In this document: piece after piece, positions 53,142-64,000 of the stretch
How the letters are laid out: every line of letters begins with the position of its first letter
Position numbering within the stretch: the first letter of the stretch is position 1
Assembly (NCBI GenBank): GCA_025642065.1
Contig: JAODUP010000015.1
Location: 1,939,501 to 2,003,500, forward strand
Source: Paralvinella palmiformis
Taxonomy: Eukaryota > Annelida > Polychaeta > Terebellida > Alvinellidae
DNA length: 64,000 nucleotides
Direction: 5' to 3'
Made by a program: the position numbers and the translations under genes
Notes under the pieces: model-generated
Seen by the model: only the letters and a program-made list of their open reading frames with translations
Told to the model about the DNA's origin: nothing
Database searches by the model: none

Positions 53142-53849
53142 ATTTCATCAGGGTGTGAATTAAACTCCTGGGTGGTGTCCATTGTGGATAAAGGTTTTTG
53201 TCGAGCTGGTTATTTTTACAGGAGGATGAAGCCTGTTTGATGAGTTTCAATTAAAATTTTACCTGATCAATTATTGCACTTTGACACTTTATCAAACAAA
53301 AAACTTGGTATTTTATCACTGAGGTGTTAATTGTGAAATTTAGCACTTTTAATATTACATATTATAGTGTATATTCAATATACCCTAAAACCAGCTATAT
53401 TATGCCACTGGTGATTTATCAGGGGGGCAGCAGGTCAGAATGATTATTAGTTATGCCTGCCATCTTTTAGGGGGATGGCGTCATCATGGATTCATGTTCA
53501 ACAGTCGTGGAATAATAATAACCTAGTCAAGAGTGCAGCTGTCTGACCCCTCTTCTTCCTAATATTGTAGTTAATTGGGATTATGACATCAGGTGATGAT
53601 AATATATTTATGAGGATTCAGATGACATAACATTTGATAGTATTAAGGATGATGAACTAGAGGGGGGAAGTCTGATGGTCTTTACCAGGATATTGGAACA
53701 ATGGTACTTATTGACTAAATAGATTATTATTATTTATTTATCATGATGATAAAAAAATAGTGCTCAGCTGGTATAGGGGTTAGGAAATTTCTTTGCTACC
53801 ATACATCTTCTGGGATAAATTTGGTATGATTCATCACATAGTGACAAAC

Positions 53850-54228
53850 ACTCAAATATTCACTCATATCATCCCAATTCTTCAAAAACTACATTGACTA
53901 CCTCTAGTACCTTTTAGACAGCATGTCCATTTCGGCATTTTACTGAAAGCTTATAAATATGTTAATGATATGACACCTGAATACCTGTGTGAATTGGTAT
54001 GCATCTAAGAAAGTCATCCCAAAAATTCAGGACATTCAATCAGATGCTATTGCAGGTATCTGTGCCTCAGCTCAGATCATATGGTGATTGCACATTTAGT
54101 GTGGGAACTCCCACTTTGTTGAACAGGTTGCCGGTGGAAATTAGAAATTTGTCTTCTACTGAATAGTTTAAATCCATTCTAAAAACTCAGCTCTTCAAGA
54201 ATCCTTTCATTGACAAGTAATGTTTAGT
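53850..54228 (+). mobile_element. CR1/L2-like LINE 3' fragment
   Basis: Frames read HITPILQKLH, PLVPFRQHVHFGILLKAYK and NDMTPEYLCELV, then a shifted, stop-containing continuation related at DNA level to 12190-12430 (GAAAGTCATCCC, AAAATTCAGG, TCATATGGTGATTG). It is not functional. Confidence 0.75.
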
Positions 54229-55913
54229 CATCACATAATATCTCTGTGGGTTTTTATAAACATCTTATTTTAATTATCACTGCATAGTGTCTTTGAAAGG
54301 CTCTAATGTAAGTAATAGAGCTATATTACTGGTAAGTATACTTTATTATAAATTAGTCTTGGTGGCTGGATTAGATTCAGTTATGCATTTTATACATCAT
54401 AATATATTCTAGGTGTATATAGTTGACTAAATTTGAATTGAATATCCTTAATCAGGAACTAATAATTAATAATAACCTACATATGATTTAGGTAACTATG
54501 TTGTAAGTTAGCAAGCAGTTTGCGTATTAAAGATTATGTGTTACTATGGTGATGAAATGTTGTTTATATTTCTCAGAAGAATATTTTTACCTAAATTAGG
54601 ATTTAGTAATAATCATCGGACGTCAATGCAAATATATCTATGGCAGGCATTAAAGTGGGAGCACACTAAAATTTTAGGCAGATCCATTATTTGTTAATTA
54701 ATTAGCACTCATTGTTGATCTGAGATAACTCTTGTTTGTGTTAATTTTTTATGTGTTATTTGATTCTTTGAAACATGAAAAAAACGCTGGTCATTTTATG
54801 TTGATATTATTTATTTTTTCACAGTTCACCAATTATTACTTCCTAAGTTCTATAAAGTTTAGCTGTTAGATAGCAGAATTAAATGGGTTTTTTAAATATT
54901 CATAATATGTCTCTGATTTGATAGCTGGATACTGATGTTTAATTTATAACACAGTAAATCATTAACTATCTATATTTCATCAGATTTGTATGGTTAACCT
55001 AAATCTGTAATTACTGTATTAATTTTTGTTACATTTTACTTGCTGGTGCTATTTAAGCATCACATTATTTAATCTAATAGTACTGCTACTTTCAAATGTT
55101 TATTGTATAGTTATATTATTATTAACAACACTGTCTGCTATTTATAAAAAGTCCAGTTCTCCATACAGGAAATTATCATCCATGAACCAGTTTTAGAGTA
55201 TTGCCAGAAGCACTAATTTAAAATATTATCAACAAATAATATTATTATGTGACATGTCAGCACACACAAATTGTGAAATATAGTGGTAGGAATATCTTTC
55301 ATATATTTGTGATACAAAACAGAATGATTCTTTGCATAGTGCAAGTTACTACAAGTATCTATTGAATGAATTGTGTCACATGAAAATAGTATTACTGACT
55401 CAGTTGACACAACTGTGGTATTACTAGTAATTTCAGATTATAATCATTACACATAAAACAGCATATAGTATAAGTGTCAGCTGTAAAATCGCCACTTGCC
55501 AAACTGTGTTAATGACATATTCATACAACTATTAACAATGATATATTAATGCTCTAAGGTATTTTAGGATACCACCTGCCCTGAGTCAAGGTGGACCATT
55601 TACCTGTCTAAAAGTATATAGGAAGTGCTATTATATTATACATCTAAGCCACCAACAGCTAAATATAGACAGATGTCTGTGAAACCTCCCTGTTACACTG
55701 ACTATTAGGCAGAAATGAAAAATAGGGTGTCCAAAGAAAACAATGGTTACCTGGTATTCAAGATCAGCACCCACGAAGGTGTATAATAGAATATTATCTA
55801 TAACTGCATAAATGGTTGCTGTCTTGTATTGTTGTAAAATGGCTACTTAAGTGATGGGTATATGGCTAGCCAATATAATGACCAGGTATTTTTATGTCTG
55901 AAACACCCTTTAC

Positions 55914-55949
<36 letters not shown>

Positions 55950-56119
55950 TAGGTAAACAAGGTGTACTTGTTCACACCTGTTCATTTCCTTGTGTACTGT
56001 GTAAAAACGTTATTAAGACCACCAAGAAGTGGTTTATTCTTCTGGATATTAAGTGTTGGCTTTATGTGGCTTTAATTCTTGACAGAAATTGTTATGTCAT
56101 TCATCAGTGTGTTTTATAA

Positions 56120-56173
<54 letters not shown>

Positions 56174-56358
56174 GCATATTTATATAGTTTACATTAAATT
56201 GGTATTGCTAAGAATCCTTTCCAGTAACTATCTTTTAGTAAAGACTTGTATATTTATAATTTTATGCATTTTTTTACTTGCCTTTTAGGATTTTGAAGTG
56301 ATTGTGTAAAGGATTTGTGATTTGATCTGTCAAATGGTTATACTGCCAATAGTATGTG
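54229..56358. other. Gene-free stretch upstream of the kinase coding start
   Basis: AT-rich, with (TA)n at about 55918-55946 and 56124-56171. An upstream in-frame TAG precedes the kinase ATG at 56359, so a non-coding leader exon probably lies further upstream or continues here. No promoter motif could be assigned. Confidence 0.5.
56124..56171. repeat. (TA)n microsatellite
   Basis: TA repeat about 190 bp upstream of the kinase start codon. Confidence 0.95.
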
Positions 56359-58235
56359 ATGAACAAGTACGAAGTTCTTGGTGTTGTGGGTGAAGGTAAA
56401 TTATATGTAGTACACATTTATATATGTACAATAATAATTCTAGTTTATTGTTGTGACAGTATTTTATTTACTAACGTCAAAAGGATGTGTGTGCGTGTGC
56501 ATGTACTGTCTTCCATGTATTTATGTAGGTTATGTAAATCTACTGTATAGCTTATTAGTGCATTAATATAAAGGCACCAGTACATATCAATCATTATAAT
56601 ATATATATATCTTTGCAGGAGCCTATGGAGTGGTTCTCAAGTGTAAACACAGGGTAAGTCGAGATTACTTATTGATCCAGCATTTTTTCTCAATCAAAAT
56701 ATGGAGGCATGTTTTATGATAAACAAACATGAGTGTAACTATCCCAGTAGGTCTTCTTGGTCACGTCTATATAAAATGGTTTCATTAGATTAACATTCCG
56801 CAGAAAAGCGAAACAAATATCCAGGTTTTTTACTGTTAAGATGAAGTAGAAACTCATGGTATTTTCCATGAAATTGTTATGGTTTAATTTCATATTCATA
56901 ATCATGTTAGTCATACTTGATAAAGGAGTCGGTGATGTATGACCAGAACCATTTATTGAATACTTTTTTGTTGTCCCTCCATACATGTTATTGAAATGTG
57001 TAACTGGTGTGATTATGCTGAATAACAGGACTTGATGCAAAAGGTGTTATTTCTGTTATTAATACTCAACTAGCATGATGGTGTAGTGTGAATGGTATGT
57101 CATTAATATTTGTCAATAAAAAGAAATGGAAACTTAATCAGTGACACTTCGACTTAGTACTAATCTCTCCAAATTACTTAACATTTATTATATGAGTTTG
57201 ACACCTCTGCCATGTCATATAAATATTGTTGTACTTACAGCAATTCATATTATTGTGTTTGGGGGGGAGGGGGAGAGGCTTAATTCATTAATGTAGTAAA
57301 TTGATAACTAGCCAGAAGTTGTAATAGCTTCTCTTGTGCTAACCATGACTGGTTTTTCACAGATAGCAATCAGAAGGTTTTTCATGTTGATACTTTCAAT
57401 AGATAGCACAAATTTACAGGTAAATATGCTGTAAAAATAACAGCTGTCGAGTGAATGTTAACAAAACTACAGGTAATGTAAATCTTTTCACTGACTATGA
57501 AGGTGTAGAGAGAGATCATTATCTCTAACCTAAAAGCTTTTTAATGTTATATGGTACTACTAGTGTAATGTTTCAGATGAGTATTGTAAAGAAATACGCT
57601 AACAAACGGCTTGTATGCACGGAAGTCCATGCAGTGTCACATTGACATTCTATGAAACAGGACTAATCTTATTAGAAAGAGATATTTAAAACATTTAAGT
57701 TCATCTGAATAAAGTCTGTTTGCAGTTATTTTACTTCTGTGTAGGCACTTTCTTCACCTGGTAGCAAAAAGCACCATAATTTTTGGCCAAGATAATATCT
57801 GTGCTGTGATGTGTTAAAACATGGCATTGTGTGAATAAAAGCTTTGGCTGCGATTAATTGGTTTTATTTTGAACAATAACCTGTAGGGAGAATGGTTTAT
57901 TGTGTTTATGTCAAAGCTGACACCAAAATTAACATTGCTGTCATGTATTCATTTGTTATCTGATTCTTCACTCAACTTTGGTGTCATTTATCATTAACTG
58001 TGGTAGTTAAAAATCGTATATCTTTCTGGCATCAATAAACGCGCTTATGTAAATTTTTGGCATGTCAATTGTCATCCCTTTTGCTGATAGTACGGTCTCC
58101 ATGATGTTTTATATTACTAATGTGTGACATAGTATTATGCAATCATTGTGGTAGTCATGTAACATTTGAACAAGCCTTATATCTTATATAGTACAAGGTG
58201 TGAGTTATTCATGAATATTTTATAGCTTTTTTTTG

Positions 58236-58266
<31 letters not shown>

Positions 58267-60309
58267 TATAGCACTCGCAAACACACCCACACGTACACAG
58301 GCAGTCAGCAACGCTTTACCTAAGCGCCTTCAGTTTATTGATATTTTCAGTGGCCCAAAATTAGAACAAATGCTTATGATTTATTGATATAACTCGGCCC
58401 AGTGTGTGATGTGACCTGACCACTCCTGTCAATTCATACTTTGTTTATTGTATGGATTGCATGCCACGTCTGCCGCTCATTACGCCATTGAGTATCCTGT
58501 AGATTACCAGCCTGTAATAATTTATTTAGATGGTAGACATTGATTATTTCTCGTGGCATTAAGCCCGTCGTCGTATTATCTGTTAGGTATGCCCTCGTAT
58601 TATCTGTTAGGTATGCCTGTGCGATCATCCCAAATAGTGCTATAACTGCTAAACTTAGTTGTGTCTGTTATGTGATGTGTGACTTGTGTGTACCAATTGT
58701 ACTTAGTATTGCTTAGCATTAGCCATGGCTTAACCTGGATCACAATAAACCCAACCGTTCTCATTAATTACATCAGGCGTATTTCCATTACTTAATTGAT
58801 AGAGGCTAGTTTATTTGGTTTAGATAAACTAAACCATTATTAATTTGTAAATACAAGGATTTTACTGACGCTGTTACCAGCTGATATTAAGTTTTTCCTT
58901 AATGTACAGTCAATCTTTGACCTATTTAGGATATCAACAGACTAAGCGTTTGCTCATCCAAAATATTAATGTATTCCTTGAACATATGAATAATTAAAAT
59001 TTGTTGATAGTTTTATTTAATTAAGCCAATGTTTTGAACATGTGTTGAAATTTACATCTGTTATCAGTTGCACTTTCGATTATGATTGTTGCACTTTTGT
59101 AAACTTGGGATTCCATCCTTGTTCCGGAGAACTCAGTCACAGTATGTTATGAGGTATGCTGTCGAAGCACTCATAACTATTTGTACAGTTGAGATGTGTT
59201 TTTTATATTGTAAACACTGCCAAGTGTTATAAATTCAGTATGTGACTGATAATTTGATACTGATGTCAGTTTGTAATGTCTCATTGATAATGATAAATAT
59301 GGAACATAAATGTAATATTGATGTCTTACATTAATACCAATATACTATATTTACAGAAGTGTGTGTTTTGTTGAAATAAATTACTGTTAAATTAAGTGCT
59401 TTTATGAGACTAATTATATTACCAAATGATATTTGCATTTGGATTCTTCCAACAATCAGTCTGTTATTGACAGTTGTGGTTAAAAATTACAAATCATTAT
59501 CAGTTACTTGTTTATGTTTACTGTATAGTAGTTGCTAGGTTAATTACACTGAAAGCTGATCAGTAAATCAATAAACTATTGGTCTTGACAGATTGATTCT
59601 TCACAGCTGAATCTGTCGGTAAGACAACCTGTAAATCAATGAAAGAAATGAATGCACGTCTCCAGTAATTACTTCATTTAGATTTGTTTTGGCATACTGA
59701 ACAAAGACCTGGTTGAAGGGAATTGTACAAGTAAATGCCCATTAATTATCCTTGGTCTGATCATATTCTTCATGTAGAAGAACTAATGCTGCCAGGGATT
59801 ATTGTTTTATCAGGATCTGATCATGTTATGATAACATAATAATCTTGGTGTTATAAAACAGCATGTGAATACTACTAATGTAATGGTTTACTCCCTACAC
59901 AAATGCATATAAATGCCCCTGCTCGCACACATGCATGTATGCACACACACACAATACATACATACACACATGCACTGTGTGTATGCATACATATATCCAA
60001 TTACAGAAACATATGCACTTACATTTAGGGCGCCTCCGTGGTCTAACTGATAGCATGTTGGACCACAGATCACTGAGTTCGCATCTCCGGCATGGGCATA
60101 TCTGAAGGATGTTTCATCTTTGATTTTGCTTTCATTACCTCTGGAGGTCGCTCAGCCCATTTAGCCTACTATGTGCACAAAAGTAGCCATAAAACACCAA
60201 TCATCATCATTATGCACATACATTCATACATAATATTCTAAACAGTGTTATGTTTATTTCCAGGAAACTGGTGACATGGTGGCTATTAAGAAATTTAAGG
60301 ACAGTGAAG
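56359..60309 (+). CDS. CDKL5: CDKL5-type serine/threonine kinase, first three coding exons (continues past right edge)
   Basis: Exons 56359-56395, 56619-56653 and 60264-60309 join in frame to MNKYEVLGVVGEGAYGVV, then LKCKHRETGDMVAIKKFKD and SE. This is the N-terminal lobe of a CMGC-group kinase: glycine-rich loop GEGAYG (residues 11-16) and the ATP-anchoring lysine K33 in VAIKKF. The wording LGVVGEGAYGVVLKC is that of CDKL5 rather than CDKL1-4, where the loop is usually IGEGSYGVV. The start is chosen because an in-frame TAG lies just upstream. If the upstream AG at 56352 were an acceptor, a few more residues could precede. The last exon ends in phase 1 at a GTATGT donor. No later exon was found in the remaining 3.7 kb. 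By family knowledge it is a microtubule and cilium-associated proline-directed kinase. Confidence 0.88.
56654..60263. other. Kinase intron 2 (3.6 kb)
   Basis: Contains a (TA)n run at about 58240-58267, a short tandem duplication (CTCGTATTATCTGTTAGGTA) at 58572-58618 and SINE family 2 copy c. The 108-codon minus-strand frame at 56714-57040 shows no domain. Confidence 0.7.
60028..60210 (+). mobile_element. SINE family 2, copy c
   Basis: Head GGCGCCTCCGTGGTCTAAC, body and short (ATC)n tail. It is flanked by an imperfect 14-bp duplication (TATGCACTTACATT at about 60012; TATGCACATACATT at about 60211). It lies about 55 bp upstream of the third kinase exon. Confidence 0.9.
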
Positions 60310-61200
60310 GTATGTTAATGTTTTTTATTAATGTAATATTTTAGAGTAAAACATAATTTATTTTCAGATTTCTTGTTCTTTGATAACACTTTATAGATCC
60401 GTTATTTTATGTCGTACAGGAATTCGTGTCTATCACTTGTAACATGTCCACCATTGTACTTTTTACATAATATCCAAATAAAACCTTTCGAAAGACAGTG
60501 TTACTTAACTCATGAATACTGAGGTGTTTCTTTTTCCTGCCACAACACATTCTACTATTGTGTTTTGTGAATCTGTTTTGTCGGTCCAGTTTGTTTTTAT
60601 GCACTGCTGAGGCTAATTCATTTCCTTATTCGTCCTCTTGGGATGAAGAGCTATCCCTAATTGCTCCGTAACATTATTATCTGAATCTCCTTGCTTGGTT
60701 CCTGCCCGTCTTGGGTTCATCAAATATTAATCATGTTGGGTTGCTAAGGGCAGAAAATAAGAATGTACGTCCTTAAAAACATCACCAATCTCTTGTAGCT
60801 AGGCAACCAGCAAAGTTAATTATAACAGACAATAGGACGTTGTCAGTGGTTTTGAATATTGATACTTTTTATTTTTAGTTTATCATGTTCTCCGCAAATT
60901 CAGCAAATAAACTCAATCTATTAATTCTTGGTATAAAAGACAAATCTGCAGAGGAGAGAAATTATAAATGTATATAGAGCCTTTTTTTTCTTCAAAATCT
61001 GGGTTCCTTTTGATCCAAATTCTTTATTTTGATGATTTGACTTGTGAACATTCATGTTTATGTACTATAATAGTCATAATTGTTATTTTACTACTGGTTA
61101 TGATGAATACATATATTTCATCTCTGAATACAAACAATCTCAGCTGTTAAATATTTGTCAGAAAATCTGATGATAAATTCATGAATTCAAATGGCTCATG

Positions 61201-61387
61201 GGGCACCTCCGTGGTCTAGTGGTAGCGTGTTGGACCACAGATCACTACCACCATGTTTGAATCTTGGTGTGGGCATATCTGAAAGTTGTTTCATCTTCGA
61301 CTTCGCTTCATTACATTTTATAGGTCGCTCGGCCCATTTAGCCTACCATGTGCACAAAAGTTGCCGTAAAGCATAAATCATCATCAT
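61201..61387 (+). mobile_element. SINE family 2, copy d
   Basis: Full-length copy (GGGCACCTCCGTGGTCTAGT through an (ATC)n tail) flanked by a perfect 13-bp target-site duplication CAAATGGCTCATG at 61188-61200 and 61388-61400. This makes it a recent insertion and gives clean family boundaries. Confidence 0.93.
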
Positions 61388-63093
61388 CAAATGGCTCATG
61401 AATTGACTGCTTTATTTAGTCTTGGCCTTTAAAGTCAAACCTCAGGTATGTGGCTTAGGGACTGCTCGATAAGGAAATAAAATAACATTAGCATTTGATT
61501 CTAGAATTCAAAAGTCCATGGTGCAGTCAATTATCAACTGGACTAAGAAAGGCCCCTATTAAAGTATTTGGTCACAGTATATTGCTCCATCTCATACTTG
61601 TGATACAGATCAGTATTAAGATTTGTTCATACAAATACTAAACATTAAATTCAATAAGTCATGTGAAGGATATAGTCAGAGGGAGAGAAATAATTTAAAC
61701 ACACCGAGTCAGTAATATCTTAGGCACAGTTTGTTGTTGTTGTTGTGATCAGCAGTAAAATTGGTTTTGCTGTTAACTGTGTGGCTTAATAAGTTTGTGT
61801 TTGGTAGTATATCTATTTTGTGATATTGTCTCTGTCTCTGTGTGTGTGTATGTGTGTGTGTCTGGGAAATGTTTAAATTATGTGTGTGATGTAGTGTAAA
61901 GATGGCACTTTTCTAGGTGTGAGTGTTTAATTGAATAGGTGTAATTTGTATTGCATTAGTTCAAACACCACAATATTTGTTTGTTTGTTTATTTGTGTAA
62001 TTTCATGTTTAACATACTTTTGTTAAGTATGAGGCAAGGATATCTTCTGAAACAGATATAAGCTGAGTATTTTTAATATCTACTTTGAAAGTATCCTTGA
62101 TATTAAGATTTTCTTTTCATCTATTTTCATCTTATTTCTTGTATTAATTGCAAATTTTTGTGTTTTAATATGTTTATAGTAAATTACTATTTGCATCCCA
62201 TATAAACATATTAAAGTATGCAAAACTTCCAGTTAAACTTTATGGATTGAATGTGAACCCTGATAGTACAGGAGAAGTGATCTATATTTTCTATAAAATT
62301 GCTGCAGAGATGGTATTATGACCAGTAATATAAATATGCAGACCATAATCAGTATTACTGAAAAAAAAAAACTATTTAAATTTTTGTTAATCATATTTTA
62401 ATGGAGTTGAGTTATCAGCACTGGTCACATCTGGGATATATGCAGCTCGCTAGGGAACCATCCCAAAACACAGGTGTTAGTTGGATTTGAACAAACAACC
62501 TGGAGGTTTGCAGTGCACTGCTTTCTCAGACACTAACTTTATTTTTCGAATTTCCAAGAACATTTATTGGGTTGTCATACTGACAGCAATCTAAGTAATA
62601 CAACTATAAACATTACACATCACAAATGTTCAAGCCAAAAAATAACTAGATCTAGCCAACATTGTTCATCAGTGAGCATAACCAGATAATCTTCTTCTGA
62701 TGGGAGTATTGTTATAATCTTTACTATTATCTATATTATCTATTTAAAAGTTGAACTTTTCTTCCAGTATCCAGTGTTATATAAAAACATTTTATGAGAG
62801 ACATTTTATTATTTTGGGATACTAGCAATTTATATATTAATACATATCTGTCCTGTCACCATCACAGTATGGAAAACCATCGTATCTTTTATGGCAACTG
62901 TTCATTGTTAATCATCTTTAGTGTTAGCCTTACGTTAATTAAGCTATCTGTATGTAACAATCCACACCTAGCCATGTTATAATGGGATGAGTGTTGTGTA
63001 ATGTAGACATTTGATTGATGTATGTAGTTTAAGCTCCAGGTATAGGACTGGTTAATTAACACAGATGACTCAGTCGACAGTAATTCATCTTCA

Positions 63094-63096
<3 letters not shown>

Positions 63097-63147
<51 letters not shown>
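63097..63147. repeat. (TA)n microsatellite
   Basis: About 25 TA units in the kinase intron. The minus-strand frame across it is an artefact. Confidence 0.95.
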
Positions 63148-63148
<1 letters not shown>

Positions 63149-64000
63149 TATCATTATCAGGTCATGTTTCTCTGACATATCCTGCCAGAAGTGTTCTAGG
63201 GAACAGACATGTTCTGAAGCTTCATATCTGATCAGGTTTCCTATTTTTGCCATATTATGGGTTGTTCAGGTGATGTCCATATTGTCCCGTATCGGTAATT
63301 ACTTATCTGATCATGTATTTAGCCATTTGATCACGTGATTCTGACTGCGGCTACATTGATAATGACCACATGGTAGGCTGGGTTCAAGTTTTGTCCTTTG
63401 GCATTTAGCCATCTCGTCATTGATCCGTAAATGTACCGGTAATCAATAACGTCAGAGCTTCACCATCCATGGCGCCATTAACACTGACATCTCGGTGTTG
63501 GTGTATTGTAACTTGTTACCTTTGGTCTCAGTGTCGTAATGTTTTTGACGTTTTCCACCAATACTTGTTTTATTTAATAACCTCTTGTCTTTTGTCAGAA
63601 CTGCGTTCTGTTTGTGTCATGTCTAAATCATAACCAGTCCTGTGTAATGTTGAGCGGGTGTTTCATCTATGCAGCGGTTAAAGCAGTATACTGGAAACTT
63701 TGTTTCCCTTGTCACTGTCAGATGTCCCTCTGCCGTGTGGGTGGTCCCTGGCGTGACCTATACCGAGGTTAGACAACTCAACTCTACTGGCTGTAATATG
63801 ATCCGGTTTGTTTGACTATTATAGTGCTATCTGAGAATCGCCACGCTTATCAACTGTTTCTAGCCCAGTGGTCAGTTCACGTCTTTATGTGCGAGGACCC
63901 CCCCCCCCCCGCTCTAAACATTAGCTTGTCATGTTACTGGAACTGTGGAAGAACGTGATTGGTTAATTATTAGAAGATGAACATCGATTTGCAATGCGTT

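Larger units (their letters stand above)
48937..53849. other. Gene-poor stretch
   Basis: Holds further (TA)n runs, a cluster of TAGATCTA motifs (about 50420-50665), fold-back elements (51060-51535) and a short-unit tandem repeat (51540-51755). It may contain the promoter or a non-coding first exon of the downstream kinase gene, but none could be identified. Confidence 0.5.
60310..64000. other. Kinase intron 3 (open at right edge)
   Basis: No further kinase exon is recognised. The region holds SINE family 2 copy d, a (TA)n at about 63097-63147, and a SINE-like antisense segment near 62404-62530 containing CCAGGTTGTTTGTTCAAATC on the minus strand. Confidence 0.6.

Noticed and set aside
56714..57040. 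108-codon minus-strand frame in the kinase intron
   Set aside because: No recognisable domain and composition typical of AT-rich non-coding DNA; length alone is not enough.
61201..61275. tRNA-like sequence GTGGTCTAGTGGTAGCGTG
   Set aside because: It is the head of SINE family 2, with a target-site duplication and an (ATC)n tail; it is not a functional tRNA gene.

Overview
This is a eukaryotic, intron-rich, AT-rich genomic window. Introns of 100 bp to 6.5 kb follow GT/AG rules, TA and CA microsatellites are abundant, and there are many SINE, LINE and DNA-transposon relics. The gene set points to an animal, probably a lophotrochozoan and most likely a mollusc: a chitin-binding haem peroxidase, a membrane C-type lectin with WSC domains, a CDKL5-type kinase, PAN3, and BEL/Pao and CR1/L2-like retroelements. 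That placement is inference; nothing in the window fixes the species.

Layout. (1) 155-2067 (+): the last three coding exons of PAN3, a deadenylase adaptor, with a 131-bp tandem repeat in the last intron. (2) 2.1-11.3 kb: mostly gene-free, with a decayed CR1/L2-like LINE (7.16-8.84 kb) and tRNA-derived SINEs. (3) 11.38-20.43 kb (+): an apparently complete 19-exon gene for a secreted protein of about 1014 aa with two chitin-binding (CBM14) domains followed by an animal haem peroxidase with all key haem residues. All exon phases join and the total length is divisible by 3. (4) 21.64-34.96 kb (-): an apparently complete 18-exon gene for a type I membrane lectin of about 963 aa, convergent with the peroxidase gene. 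Its first and third C-type lectin domains (CTLDs) are each interrupted by a whole WSC domain, inserted at a phase-1 intron that also exists in the uninterrupted CTLDs. (5) 38.46-40.16 kb (+): a three-exon, 202-aa single-pass membrane protein resembling the luminal start of CLCC1. (6) 43.9-47.6 kb: remains of a BEL/Pao LTR element, a SINE with target-site duplication and an RNase H relic. (7) 47.7-56.3 kb: gene-poor, with fold-back elements and microsatellites. (8) 56.36-60.31 kb (+): the first three coding exons of a CDKL5-type kinase that runs off the right edge.

The most notable observation is the twice-repeated insertion of a WSC domain inside a CTLD. It is visible exon by exon, and because the WSC module is flanked by phase-1 introns it could be skipped in frame. 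Other items of interest are the CBM14-peroxidase fusion (a plausible shell, cuticle or egg-coat cross-linking enzyme), a start codon possibly split by an intron, a duplicated splice donor that would add 11 residues in frame, a THAP-like exon inside a terminal-inverted-repeat unit, and several repeat families with clear target-site duplications. The genes are unrelated neighbours rather than a pathway, except that the peroxidase and the lectin could both act at the cell surface or in extracellular matrix.
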